In this document: piece after piece, positions 1 to 11,603 of the stretch
How the letters are laid out: every line of letters starts with the position of its first letter
Position numbering within the stretch: the first letter of the stretch is position 1
Assembly (NCBI GenBank): GCA_002005505.1
Contig: MVGU01001548.1
Span: 32,501-62,500, forward strand
DNA from: Botryococcus braunii
Lineage: Eukaryota; Chlorophyta; Trebouxiophyceae
Direction of reading: 5' to 3'
Length of the DNA: 30,000 nt
The notes under the pieces: model-generated
What the model saw: only the letters and a program-made list of their open reading frames with translations
Told to the model about the DNA's origin: nothing
Databases searched by the model: none
Made by a program: the position numbers and the translations under genes

Positions 1-2254
1 GCACTTTGAGTCATTTGGCACCCTCCCATTTGGTAATGATGCATTAGGGCGATTTGGCACCCTCGTAATTGATGATACACTTGAGCCATTTGGCTCAAGT
101 GCGTAATCAAATTTGCACTGCATTTCAATCTAAAGGGCTCAATGATCAACCGAGGTGCACTTTCAGACGTTAGATTGAACCTCCACCCCCCAGGTGGGGT
201 GTGGAGGGGCCGGGGGCCAAATCTAAGGCTCAAGTTAAATGACTGCCGAGTCTGGCACGGCCACCGTAGAGGTGTTGGGGCACGGCATTAATGTTTGGGA
301 TAGGGACAGGGGTTGTGATTAATGACAGGGATAGTGCAGCAGCTCGTGAGGGACAACTGGGAAAATTTTATCAACTGTATTGGTTTCGTTTTTGCAATGC
401 AACCCTTGATAAGGGGGGTGCGAGTGCCTGTCCCTGGGTGGGAAGAGGGTGTCAGTGCATTGCACGACAATGTATAACTCTAGTAGAATATGTTGTTGCA
501 GTATTGATGCGTTTGGGCTGTAGAAAAAATGTGACAAGATTTTATTGGTGCTTTTGTGCGGAAGTACTCTTATTGATTATTGAGGGTAGGTACTGGCAGT
601 TCTTGGCGGGGGCGATTCTTTTTCAATTCACTATGGTTTGATTAATCCACAATGGAACATATTCTGGGGCAGGCTGCAGGACACTGCTTAGAAGTTCTAA
701 TTTACCCCTAATTAGCTCATTAGCCATTTATTGTTATGGTTGAAGTCGGAGATGTTGAGCACGTGCACCAGATGAACCAAATTCAAAATGGGACAGCTGT
801 TGCTTGCATATGCACTGGTATGTATTCTGTGTATTCCTGCGATATATTCCTCCATATGAAGTGGCTCAATTTAGATCGGATGGTGCTTGGCCTATAGGCC
901 ATTCTAGGTAGAAGGAGACTGTTAGAAGGTTCACCTTCTAGCACGTGGCCTCCAGGCTGAAGCCCCATGATGGGTTCCTCAAATTTGAAAGCAGCTGCAC
1001 AGTGTGATTGGTCAATTTCCAGCAATTCCTCGGGTGGCTCAGGGGAATTCCCCCCAAGGAATTGGCGAAGCTTACGCAATTGCCACGTGTACGTACATTC
1101 GTTACAAGCTTGAGGGCTACCCTTAAGGGTGACCGGACATAGTACCGGACAGGATCAAGCTGCTCCTTCTTCACAGTATATGGGCTCACTCATGTCAATG
1201 TGGGCCTACGTGCCTTAGAAGGGTATTGTGAAGGATAGCAGGATTTGCAAATTCTAGAAGATCGTAGACAGCGACATGAGGCTGTTGTATGACCGCAATT
1301 TTTGAGACGGAATCTTCTGCACCAGGATTTTTGAGACAGGGCCCAAGTGCCAGGGGGATCCTGCGGGATCAGACTCCGCAGAATTTTGTGGGTACCTTCG
1401 TGCACGTACTATGAGTTTTGATGCGGGCCTGCACATGATCATGATGTTTCCAGCGTGAAGTCCTAGAGAGTGCACCGTCCAGCGCAGGCCTCCTTGATCC
1501 CATCCTTTCTCAAGGGCCTCCAGCAGGTGTTAAAAGAGCCTGACTCATGCACTCTACTCCCTAGATGGGTCAAATTAAACTGATCAAGGCATTGAGTCTC
1601 ATATGGTGATGACCGGGCCGCTATTCTCCTGAGCTGATATATACATATATATATATATAGCCTATATATACGGAGCATGGCCAGCTGGGTCCGCGGATCC
1701 GTCAAAGAAGGAGAGGAAGAAGGATGAAGCCGTCATTTTGTGACCCCTCTTTTCTAATTAGCTCGAGGGATTTGAGGAAGGTTGCATCTAGAGCCCCTGC
1801 ATTTTCCAATTCAGCTTGGAGGCTCGATTTTTCTCAATTCGGGGGACCCGCCGGGCTGTTGAACATTTGGCTGTTTGGGCTGCGGGGGCCCCGGGGCCTT
1901 CAGCCGAGTTTCAAGTCACCTGTCGCCGGGCAGTTTAACACCGTGCATATGGTGTTATAACAATAGTTTCTACGTAGGTAATTACTAAGGAGATGGAGTA
2001 TGCGGTGTGTGACGTATATGTCTTGAGGCGACGACACAGCAGGCATGGCAATGCCTGTTGTGTCATGGCATGGCTCCTGCCAGGGCGTAATTACAAGCTT
2101 ATAGCTACGAGCTTATAAGCTTTTGAATGATCGAGATTGATCTATGAAATCGCTGACCTCTTCAAGGACAGTTTTTGGCCACCATGCTCCATGTCAGGGT
2201 GCGAGGAGATTTCTAACTTGGCAGCTGTACATGTCCTGCAGTTGTTTCTTATGT
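1..2254. other. Intergenic region, no supported gene
   Basis: No open frame here has recognisable motifs. The longest plus-strand ATG frame (291-641, 116 codons) and the minus-strand frames between 783 and 1475 have no family features I recognise. The start of the window contains the short phrase ATTTGGCACCCTC twice (about 12-24 and 50-64). An AT-rich stretch at about 1635-1672 is a (TA)n-like microsatellite. I see no RNA gene. Exons of an intron-rich gene could be hidden here, but nothing identifies them. Confidence 0.5.
78..101. repeat. Perfect short inverted repeat (11-bp arms)
   Basis: Arms CACTTGAGCCA and TGGCTCAAGTG are separated by only two bases (TT), giving a tight hairpin. It lies in otherwise unannotated DNA. 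It could form a cruciform or an RNA stem-loop. No function is implied by the sequence alone. Confidence 0.8.
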
Positions 2255-2255
2255 G

Positions 2256-2319
2256 CACCGGCCGGTGTACAGAAGTGTAAACTTTCTCGCAAGGCCCTAG
2301 CCGCGAGAAAGTTTACACT
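2256..2319. repeat. Strong hairpin next to a GC palindrome
   Basis: A 12-bp perfect palindrome CACCGGCCGGTG (2256-2267) lies just before an inverted repeat with 17-bp perfect arms (2274-2290 and 2303-2319) and a 12-nt loop. Allowing small bulges, the pairing extends a few bases further (GGTGTACAG against CTGTACC). This is a clean stem-loop rather than background. It could be a small non-autonomous element remnant or a structured RNA; I cannot decide which. Confidence 0.75.
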
Positions 2320-2390
2320 GTACCAAACTTAATCAGGCTGACTAGGCCACTCAGCATCATGAGGGGCACACAGGTGCTGCCTGTAGATCT

Positions 2391-2521
2391 ATGCGTATAG
2401 ATATATATACCTGTGTATACGTATAGATCTATACGTATAGATCTGTATACATGTAGCGGGAGAGCAGCCGATTGAAAAGGCTTAAGCTCAAGATCGTCTT
2501 AACCGTGAAGATCTTGAGCTT
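2391..2521. repeat. Cluster of AT-rich palindromes and a 12-bp-arm hairpin
   Basis: The stretch repeats the words CGTATAGATC and GTATAC and contains a 24-bp perfect palindrome at 2416-2439 centred on AGATCT. Immediately downstream, AAGCTCAAGATC (2484-2495) and its exact reverse complement (2510-2521) form a 12-bp stem with a 14-nt loop. Together with the hairpin at 2274-2319 they make this a focus of secondary structure. Confidence 0.7.
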
Positions 2522-3037
2522 CATTAAGTAAGGTTGGGTACCCGTATGGCTTCATTTTAAATTCTGATAGACTCTGCGTTGATGTAAGCTTGGAATTCAA
2601 GAGAAGCGGATGACTGGTCACAGCCCGTCGATTTATGAACATCTATCGACGATTTCTTCAAATCGAGACAGTTTCGAAGAGTGGGCCACTGTTGCTGGTT
2701 ATAATGGACACCAACACTCTCCTGCAACGGAGATGAGATTGACTTCGCCTTGACGCACAGAATCCCAAGATGGTGCTTTCCCGGGGAACGGAAAGAGTTA
2801 CATTTAAGTGTGAAGCCTATCCTAACCGCACACCATTAATCCGTCATGCGGGTACGCGGAATCTAGGGGCAATATACTCAAGGTAGCAGTGAAAAAACTC
2901 CAGACGTTTGGATGGACAAAAGGGGGGGGGGGGGTAAAAAAGGGAGGGGGGAAGAAACTATCGTAACCGGCTTGCGGTTGTGTTGGATGTAGGGGTGAGG
3001 TACAAAAGATGGTCGTAAAAATGTATAGTGAACGAAC
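2522..3037. other. Unannotated interval with a G13 run
   Basis: There is no supported gene. A run of 13 G at about 2922-2934 is followed by further G-rich DNA (about 2941-2953). The open frames crossing this area on the minus strand are produced by the low-complexity tract downstream and are not credible genes. Confidence 0.5.
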
Positions 3038-3246
3038 GAGAGAAAGATAGAGTAGGAGAGAGTGGGAAAGAGAAGGGGGAGAATGGGAAGGATTGAGGGA
3101 GGGTGGGAGTGAGGGAGGGAAGAAAGGAGGGCGAAAAGGGAGGAGAGGAAGAGAGGGGGAAAAGAGGGGGGGAAGAGAGGGGGAGAAAGAGAGGGAGGGA
3201 GAGAGAGGGGGAGAGGGAAAGGGAGGGCGAAAGAGAGGGAGAGGGA
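3038..3246. repeat. Purine-only (GA/GGA)n tract
   Basis: About 200 bases on the plus strand are nearly all A and G, dominated by GAGGGA and GAGA words. Such homopurine tracts can form triplex DNA. It lies about 0.7 kb upstream of a still longer pyrimidine tract on the same strand. Proline/serine-rich or Arg/Glu-rich open frames through it are composition artefacts. Confidence 0.9.
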
Positions 3247-3905
3247 GTTGTGAGCAGAAATTAAACTCGCAGGCAGCTCCCCAGCGCCCCAGGGGTTGGT
3301 CGTTTTCCTCGGTTGCAGGGGTCCCCAACGCGTCATGCACGTGCAAAAGTGGCCCCTGAGTTCGGTCCCTACACAGAAGTGGTTCAGACGACTCCCGAGA
3401 ACCCGTGATACTGAGATGGCAATCTGCACCCCTGTGGTCAACAATTCTATATCGAAGCCTTGAAAATTTGATAATACAACTTGTGTTGTTGAGTCCTTAA
3501 TGGGTCTGGCCCGAACATCAAATCAGGCTTGTCTTTCGGCAATGCAAGGTGTGTGCCGGAGGAGCTTGGAAGGTGTCGAGTGAACCATTGAGGACTTCGA
3601 CCAACTTCAGTCTGCGCAATGTTCAGCGTTAAACATGTAACGTAAGGCCCGGGCTGTCGTGAATCCGTGTACCCGTGGATTGCATGGACTGGTCGCTCCT
3701 TCAATATTGGTACTGATCGCTCCTTCGTATTTTTGAATGAGAGAGACATATATAGCTACAACATTTATTTGCCTGTACTATGGCGCAGTAACTTCATGGA
3801 CGACATATGTGCGACCTTAAGGTTCCGCGGTCGGACTCCTGGATCTTCAACCAAAGGTTTCGGTGGGCACAGGAATGGGAACGAGGCAAGAGTTTTTTCC
3901 AAGAA
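3247..3905. other. Unique sequence between the purine and pyrimidine tracts
   Basis: Non-repetitive DNA with no recognisable coding signal. The open frames that enter it from either side are extensions of low-complexity frames. I see no tRNA-like fold, splice-site pair or domain motif. Confidence 0.45.
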
Positions 3906-4490
<585 letters not shown>

Positions 4491-4541
4491 CTCGCTCGCT
4501 CGCACGCCGCGCGCGCGCACACACACACACACACACATACA

Positions 4542-4617
<76 letters not shown>
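4491..4617. repeat. Compound CTCG-GC-(CA)n-(TG)n microsatellite
   Basis: After the CT tract come a few CTCG units, a short (GC)n, (CA)n with one TA interruption (to about 4544), then (GT)n to 4617. The CA half and TG half are inverse complements around ACACGTGT, so the block can fold as a hairpin as well as adopt Z-DNA. Confidence 0.9.
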
Positions 4618-4618
<1 letters not shown>

Positions 4619-4834
4619 ACTGGCGCGCGGACTGGGTGTGCATGCGCGTGGTCACATGCATTAGTGCAACAGATGTGTGATATGCATGGGCGAAAATCCA
4701 GGTCTGGGGGAAATAGAAAACAGCGAAGCAGGGTCAACATTAACAGGTAGAGCACTAGCTCAGGACGTGCGATCCAGTCTGTAAGGCAAATTTCAACAAA
4801 AAGGGAGGAAAATTTACATCCAGAACCACCCATT

Positions 4835-5909
4835 ATGGCTGGAGGTCTGGACATGACGGACAACTTGCCGGCTGAAGGGGGAATGCGGGCCGCAGCAACA
4901 AGAACCTCAGCCATCGCAAGAGCAAGGGCATGAACCAGAAACGTTTTGGTCGCAGTGCCTGCGCAAGTCCATTTTCGAGTTCCCGGTTCCGGAACTCGAA
5001 TCCAGGTACGACTCCTTTCTGGGCAGCCAGATCGGAGGCTACAGCTTCGGCCTTTGCGCCGGCATCCTCTTTGGCTTTGCGTGCGTGTTCCTGCGTGCAT
5101 GTGCCGGCTTGAGCTCCGAAACGTTCACCGCACCTCCCGGACTTTTCCCGTCCGTGCTGCTGAGTTTTGTTCCCGCCGCAATTGCCGCCACGGTGATCCG
5201 CTTCCGGCCCAAGCTCTACGCCAGGCACTGGCGGGGTATCAACGCGGTGTGGAAGTCCCTGAAGCTGTACGCCCTGGTGTATTTGCAGCAGCTGGTTCTG
5301 TGGATGCAGGTCTGCGCCCCGGACGGCCGATGCCCGGCGTTGGAAGGGGGCGGCTCCGACCACTTGAGAACCTTCCAGATATTCATGACGGAGAACTACT
5401 TCATGACCATTATCTGGTCGCACGCGTTTGCGTTTGTCACTGGGCAGGCAACAGACTTGGCATTCGCCTCCGCCGGCCTTCTTGTGTGCTTGGCCAACAA
5501 CGCGGCCATTTGTACATCGCCCGTTTGGGGCCCTGAGCTGGTGAGCCCGGACCCACCGTTGGTGTCGGCTGCTCTCCAGGGGTCCAAGGCCATCTTCATG
5601 CTACTATCGGTTCACGGGTTCCCCTCGGGCCTCGCTTCCCCCACGCACTTGTCCTGCCCGGCCGTGCGGGCGTTCTGGCAGATCGTGGGATGGTGGGTCT
5701 TTTGCGTTCTGATGCTCCTGAGGGAGGTGGGCAGCCGAAGGGCTTTCCTACATGCTTCTGCTTCTGTGTTGGATCCAGCTCTGGCAGCTTCACTTAAGAG
5801 CTGGCCGTTTGGTAACCTTGTGGTTGTCCACAGATTCATCTGCGCGCTTGCCGCGGCCTCCCTGACTCTGAGTCTCATTTGGGTGGTCGCCCTTCAGCTG
5901 CTGCCTTAG
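4835..5909 (+). CDS. Multi-pass membrane protein, single-base frame break
   Basis: I do not recognise the family. A frame without stops runs from 4857 to a TAG at 5907-5909 but has no ATG near its N-terminus. The only nearby start, ATG 4835 (MAGGLDMTDN), is in a neighbouring frame that stops at 4934. Skipping one base in the G5 run at 4877-4881 joins them into about 357 residues. The product has a soluble Gln/Glu/Pro-rich N-terminus with the acidic stretch FPVPELESRYDSFLGSQ. Hydrophobic segments then fall at about residues 67-90, 102-121, 142-157, 188-203, 209-225, 280-296 and 335-355, giving roughly six or seven membrane spans. A basic loop (RFRPKLYARHWR) follows the second span. The protein ends right after the last span, so a further 3' exon is possible. 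A small intron instead of an indel is the alternative. Base composition is clearly more GC-rich than its flanks, which supports coding. Confidence 0.5.
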
Positions 5910-6860
5910 CTTCTGTTGTTCAGATTGCTGGCGCTTGGGGACAAACTGCGTGGTGTGAAAACCACAAGTTGTGGTTTGTATCTACGTTCGAAGGTCTGCC
6001 CGGATCTCAGAGTGTTTTTCCATTCTTCTCTATCAGTCTTGTTCAGTGTTACGTCAAGGTCAAGCATGTAGCGCATCAGGAGGACGGAATACAGAACCGT
6101 GGCCTTCAATGCAAAAAGTTATTCTCAATCCGGGGTTGCTAAAGTGGTTGGGAGAGATTAAAAATTCATATCTAGGGTTCGGGTCCATCTGGAAACCGAA
6201 TGGGCAAGTAAGGGTGGGGTCGCCCATCATCATATATGCTTCAATGTTGTCCTTCAGGCGACATGTTGCACAACTCGATGTTAACATGCCCTTCAGGGGA
6301 AGGGCACTGTTGAGGGACATGCCTGGACACTGGCAAGCCATCGTTTTGTAGGAGCTGATGGACTGATCATCTCATGAGACATAAGAAAGGACTCATGATA
6401 CGGGACAGGGCTTTTTAAATTCGACCATGCCGGGGTTGCTCCCTTCATTTTTTTCTTTTTTCATTTTTTTCTTTCTTGAAAAATGCATGTACATCGAAGG
6501 GTAGGGCTCCCCGAGGAGAAAGAACACATACTGCCATTCTCTTCTCTTGTTTTTGTATGGTTATTAGAGAACCCCCGGTAAGTGGGACGGGTACACTAGC
6601 TTGCTGGATTGACATAGCCTTAGCCATGCATATACACACAGGCCCTGGAAATGTGCTTCAGGTGCCACACGTTTGTTTTGCGTCTATCCGAACTGCTAGC
6701 ACCGGTCCTTGCAGCCCAGATAGACCGGTATCGTTACTGGAATGAGGGGACGGAGACATTTGCCCCTTTGTCGGGACAGTTACTTTTGTATGTAGCAGCC
6801 TGGCAGTATAGATGTAGCAGGATTGCGTACCTTTTGCAGTCTAATTCGAAGAGGGGTTGT
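5910..6860. other. Intergenic, no supported gene
   Basis: Short AT-richer DNA with a T-rich patch (about 6447-6477). Open frames up to 126 codons occur on both strands with no motif or compositional support. The part nearest 5910 may be the 3' UTR or an intron of the membrane-protein gene. Confidence 0.4.
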
Positions 6861-6892
6861 TGATGTTACCTGTAACGTTACAGGTAACATCA
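6861..6892. repeat. 32-bp perfect palindrome, no spacer
   Basis: The sequence beginning TGATGTTACCTGTAAC is its own reverse complement across all 32 bases, centred on AACGTT. It is the longest perfect palindrome I noticed in the window. Just downstream the phrase ACCTCC(C)CGAGGGCT occurs twice (about 6898 and 6938). Confidence 0.9.
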
Positions 6893-7058
6893 GGAGGACC
6901 TCCCGAGGGCTGATTTGGTCAAGGAGTTATGATATTACCTCCCCGAGGGCTCAAGTGCTCATCCCCAGGAAATGTAGGGCTGTATAGGCCCCGGGGCGGT
7001 TAAAGTATGGGATTCTGCATGCTTTAAAAGGACGGTTCACGTCTAAATCGATATCTGG

Positions 7059-7115
7059 GATATCTGGGATTCCGCGCGGATTCGTTTTCCAGATATCTGG
7101 GATTCCGCGCGGATT
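7059..7115. repeat. Two direct copies of a 24-bp unit with a GC palindrome
   Basis: A 24-bp unit that starts GATATCTGGG and contains the self-complementary TCCGCGCGGA occurs at 7059-7082 and again exactly at 7092-7115, offset 33 bp. A partial copy (ATATCTGGGA) precedes the first. It could be a pair of binding sites or a local duplication. Confidence 0.75.
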
Positions 7116-7320
7116 ATTTTTCCACATGCTTAAAGCCTGGGTCGTAGTCTGGGTCGGCCGAATGGATCCTGACCACAGACTGATAAGTAGTGACGTGGTA
7201 GCTCTTAGATAGATAGCTAGCTAGGTCCTATAGGTCTTACATACAGGTTCTAAAGCTCTGCTAAGAATTAACCGGACTTGGAATTGGTCTGGGCTAGTGT
7301 GCATATTTGTTGCAGGCTTT

Positions 7321-7717
7321 GCTCATAATTATGAGCTCATAAATATAAGCTTATATGCTCATAACTATGAGCTTATGAGCTTGATCAAGCTCAGCTTTTG
7401 GTTCAGAATCCACGTAAAATGTGCGCATAGCACACAAGTTGGACGATGAGTTCACAGATATAACAGTATACTACGTAGTAATTTGCTACAGATGCTACTA
7501 GCAAACTCACCCCCTGGAGGTTAACCATGGTCCACCAGCAAATGATTGTGACCACCAGCATTATCATGCTGCAGCAATATTGCATGTTCTCTGAGTCTAC
7601 CGGGTATGTAGATCTACATACGGATCTAGATCTGATAAGGTCTCCTTCACGTTTAAAAAGTGGGACGTGGGCCTTCATTGGTGTCACGTGCACAGTAGAG
7701 ATGTACATCTCTACTGT
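7321..7717. repeat. Cluster of perfect palindromes
   Basis: Several perfect palindromes crowd here: GCTCATAATTATGAGC (7321-7336), TATAAGCTTATA just after it, GAGCTTGATCAAGCTC (7377-7392), TATGTAGATCTACATA (7605-7620) and a 26-bp palindrome at 7692-7717 centred on TGTACA. GCTCATAACTATGAGC (about 7356-7372) is a one-mismatch relative of the first. The density suggests structured or regulatory DNA, or nested small elements. Confidence 0.75.
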
Positions 7718-8810
7718 CTAGTACGTAGTAGTATACTAGAGCTTGCTGATTCATTGTGCGCAGTACAGTACACTTGTGCTATGTGGTTTGGGGCGTGACC
7801 TTGCAAGCTCCTCCTCTTGAGCGGAGATCTTATTCTGGGGCAACCGGAACCGATATGGTAAAACGCGACCGGGTGTCAGCTGACAGTTTAGTTGCAATTG
7901 CCAATTGCGAAAGTTATCTGAGAACAGTCTTATATCAATGAGAACAGTCTCAATTGAGAACAGTGTTATCTGGTGTTATTTGATCGACAGCGTACACTGG
8001 CATGCCGTACACTGCGCAGTCGCACCGCACCTTGTGCCATCTAAACCTGGTAACCAGGGGTTGCCGTAACCTTGGCGCAACTCGTTATCGTGTATACACT
8101 ATATAATTACACTGTGCGCACTACGTAGTAGCCTGAGAAATTTTTGAACAAGCCATTCGTGAGGCAACCAGCTCAGGTGTGAGTGCACATTACAAGTGAT
8201 CGATTGACGCTCTCCAATTATGTCTCACATCATGTCCCATGTCAGCTCGCGCTATAGCCAGGCTAGCTAGCGCTCTAGCGATCTTGCCAAATCCACAAAA
8301 TCCACAATTCCTTTTAGTGAAGCTGGCCCTGGCCAGGGAGTTAGAATTTTGTCATAAGGTAATTTATTGCTGGAAATGTTTTGTGTGAGCACGATGCCCG
8401 TTGAAAATTGATGAGCCGATTTTTCGTCAATGAGGGCTCGTAAATGGACTACTGGTCCCCCCAGGCATGGCAGTCGGCAATATCTACCGGAAAATTGCAG
8501 TCAGCAATATACTGCACATACCGGTATCTAATTGTCATGTACCATGATATATGTAGATAGTATGTACGGGTACTGCAATATTTGCATAAAGTGGTTTGAT
8601 AATGTGGCCTAGGATATGCTCCACTTTTTATTAAAATTCTTCCCTTCACTTCAAATTAATAAGTTTTAATTACAATAATGGGAATAAGTTTAGTCTAATA
8701 ATATCTTATAAAATCCGGGAATTTGCCGATTCGCCGGCAGTCGTCCGAAGGTCGACGTCGGTCACAACTTTTACGGGCCCGTGCGAGTGCGGCTTGGGAA
8801 CTCCTAGACA
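7718..8810. other. Intergenic, no supported gene
   Basis: AT-rich DNA with short direct repeats (GCAGTCGGCAATAT and GCAGTCAGCAATAT, about 8469-8513) and palindromic words around GCTAGC (about 8258-8280). No open frame has recognisable content. The duplicated block begins at the right end. Confidence 0.45.
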
Positions 8811-9246
8811 AGCCCAAGGTTCTGACTTTTACTGGGGTGAAGCAAGCCTTCTTAACAAACGCGGAAATTATTTCTGATTTGAAATTTTACTTCCTGTTTT
8901 TTCAGTCTTTTGGGTCACAGGCGGGGCTCTTTCGACCAGGTCGACACCGGCCTCGACTGTCCCGCATTGTCATCACGGTACGTACAAAGTCGGTTACTGG
9001 TGGGCATGTTTAAGATATTTGATCAGTAAAATTTTCATCTGGGTCGAAACGTAAACGTATGCGTCATTAAACAGGGTGAGAGGCCTCTAATGTCTGGGGC
9101 TGGAGACCTCGTACCACCGCACATGGCTATTAATCACACACAAATTACAAACAAAACTAATTTTATGGTTTAACATGGTCTTTTGAAGTATTCTGTTGGG
9201 ACATATTTGTAGATAACTCGATACGGTGAATAGCTGCAGCATAACG

Positions 9247-9600
9247 ATGCTACCGCTGCTCCTCTTTGCCGTTTGTGTTGGCGCCGCAGTTCACCAAAAA
9301 GCGTCTAAGGACAAACATGTAAGAACCAAAACTTACAAAAACCGTGTTTTGACATTTGATAATTTCACTAGGCGTGGTGCCCGGCCGCTTGACTGCAACG
9401 GGTGACCCACGGAGCACCCAACTTGATCAATTGAGATGGAGAGCGGTTTGTTAAGCTGCAAAGCCACCTTATGAATAGCTAAGATTGGAAATTATTAACT
9501 ATTGGGCTTGTAATTCTTTCAGTACATGCTTCTTTTCTTGGTACAAGGTTCTGCAAAATCACCGATGGTCACTATCCCCATCAGAAGGCAACATGATGAG
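9247..9600 (+). CDS. Putative secreted-protein 5' exons, copy A
   Basis: An exon model is supported by splice-site words conserved in copy B. ATG 9247 opens 24 codons reading MLPLLLFAVCVGAAVHQ and on to KDKH, a plausible signal peptide, ending at GTAAGA (9319). After a 204-bp intron ending TTTCAG (9521-9522), a 78-base exon (9523-9600) continues in phase with 26 codons including SPMVTIPIRRQHDE and ends at GTACTC. Upstream, an intron (8978-9239) with donor GTACGT and acceptor CTGCAG places the ATG seven bases into its exon. No downstream exon could be identified, so this is a 5' fragment or a truncated gene. The VTIPIRR segment faintly recalls the start of aspartic-protease propeptides, but that is speculative. 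Confidence 0.4.
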
Positions 9601-9962
9601 GTACTCTTTAACATTCATTATGTAGGACGTCTTCGCACTTGATACTCTTAAGCAATCTGGGTGGCTGGATAGCTTTCCGCACTATTTTTTGTCTGATGCA
9701 TATCGTAGGCCATAATAGATATCCATTTTATTTATTCTGGGCACCAAAAATGCTGAATTTTTTCCCTGCCTGGTGGAAAAAAAAAACGGTTAGTTTAAAT
9801 TATAGGCTAGAATTTTAAAACAATTTTTGGACATCTATTATGGCCGACACGGTACTTGCTAATGCTTGGTCCCGGTCAACGTTGAGTTTAAAGGCAACGT
9901 AATTGATGCCTCTAGTTCATGCCTTGTGTCCTGCATATGTACAGGTCGGTCTTAAAAATGCA

Positions 9963-10773
<811 letters not shown>

Positions 10774-10889
10774 ACAGCCCCCTTTTATGGTAACGCAGAG
10801 CCTAGCTGACTGGTTCGCGCACGCAAATCCCAGATGGTGCGCTAGCTAGTGCTCACAAGCATGTGTTTCACTAGCTCTCTCACTGATGA

Positions 10890-10894
10890 CCTTC
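10890..10894. other. Target-site duplication, left (CCTTC)
   Basis: CCTTC directly precedes the TG terminus of the left LTR. The same five bases follow the CA terminus of the right LTR at 18035-18039, and the site occurs once in copy B (TGACCTTCCAGG, about 23343). A 5-bp duplication is the usual product of copia integrase. Confidence 0.95.
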
Positions 10895-11585
10895 TGAAAT
10901 ATTCTGGGCTTGGCGTATCCTGCATGGTGGCGGCACGGAGGGTGTTAGACGATGTCCTCCTACTTGTGCGTTGTTAAGTAGGCACGGACATATACAAGTC
11001 AAGGACTGGTTAGCAACTGATTGATAGACACCCGGAGTGCCACTATAGTTCCAACCAAGTGTTACAATATCTCTCATCTCTCCTAACAAGGTGACGCAGT
11101 TCAAACACGCCTAACCTGCTCTCACCCAGGTCGTGTTCATTACTTTGTCCGATGAGCTAAACTCAACTCTATATGTCTAACATGTTCTAACAATGTTCAT
11201 CTGAGTGCTAAATCCAGGAATACAATAAGGATTAAGTCACCTGCATGGTGGCGGCACGGAGGGTGTTAGACGATGTCCTCCTACTTGTGCGTTGTTAAGT
11301 AGGCACGGACATATACAAGTCAAGGACTGGTTAGCAACTGATTGATAGACACCCGGAGTGCCACTATAGTTCCAACCAAGTGCCTTCCCTATCCGTGCTT
11401 GCCCCATATGCCTCCTTTCTACAAACGTGTCTGTAACTTGCGTTATGATAGTCTTCGTTCAAATGCATGTATTGCCTGGCAGAACTCAGGGTTCTGCCTC
11501 TCTTTCCTAATTGGTATTGTCTTCATACGGAGACTTGCCATTATTACTCCTCTGAGGGAAAGGCATAAAATTAATTAACACAACA
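10895..11585 (-). repeat. 3' LTR of copia element (691 bp)
   Basis: On the element's coding strand the LTR begins TGTTG and ends TTTCA, so it has TG...CA termini. It matches the other LTR at all but two positions (CCAACCAAGTG here, CCAAACAAATG there). Inside it a 143-bp segment is duplicated directly (10919-11061 and 11240-11382, offset 321). A short plus-strand open frame (11342-11578) recurs identically in the other LTR and is not a gene. Confidence 0.95.
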
Positions 11586-11603
11586 CTTCCCCTTGCCTTT
11601 ACC
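11586..11603 (-). promoter_or_regulatory. Polypurine tract
   Basis: On the coding strand GGCAAGGGGAAG abuts the 3' LTR, only 18 bases after the gag-pol stop codon. A purine run in this position primes plus-strand DNA synthesis in LTR retrotransposons. It matches expectation in place and composition. Confidence 0.85.

Noticed and set aside
783..1079. Minus-strand frame with LRKLRQFLGG, reminiscent of the LRQFLG motif of Ty3/gypsy reverse transcriptases
   Set aside because: No other reverse transcriptase or RNase H motif is adjacent, the following residues do not fit, and there is no ATG at the frame's beginning.
5085..5909. Membrane protein as a bestrophin-type channel starting at 5085
   Set aside because: The bestrophin signature residues are not seen. 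Codon 5085 is GTG, and the open frame extends well upstream.
8723..9013. Frame shared with copy B (21686-21946) as coding exon joined to the signal-peptide exon
   Set aside because: Joining across the 8978-9239 intron in phase leads to a stop inside the next exon, so the segment is better read as 5' UTR or unrelated.
11342..11578. 78-codon plus-strand frame, repeated identically at 17791-18027
   Set aside because: It lies inside the LTRs, antisense to the element; it is duplicated because the LTRs are.
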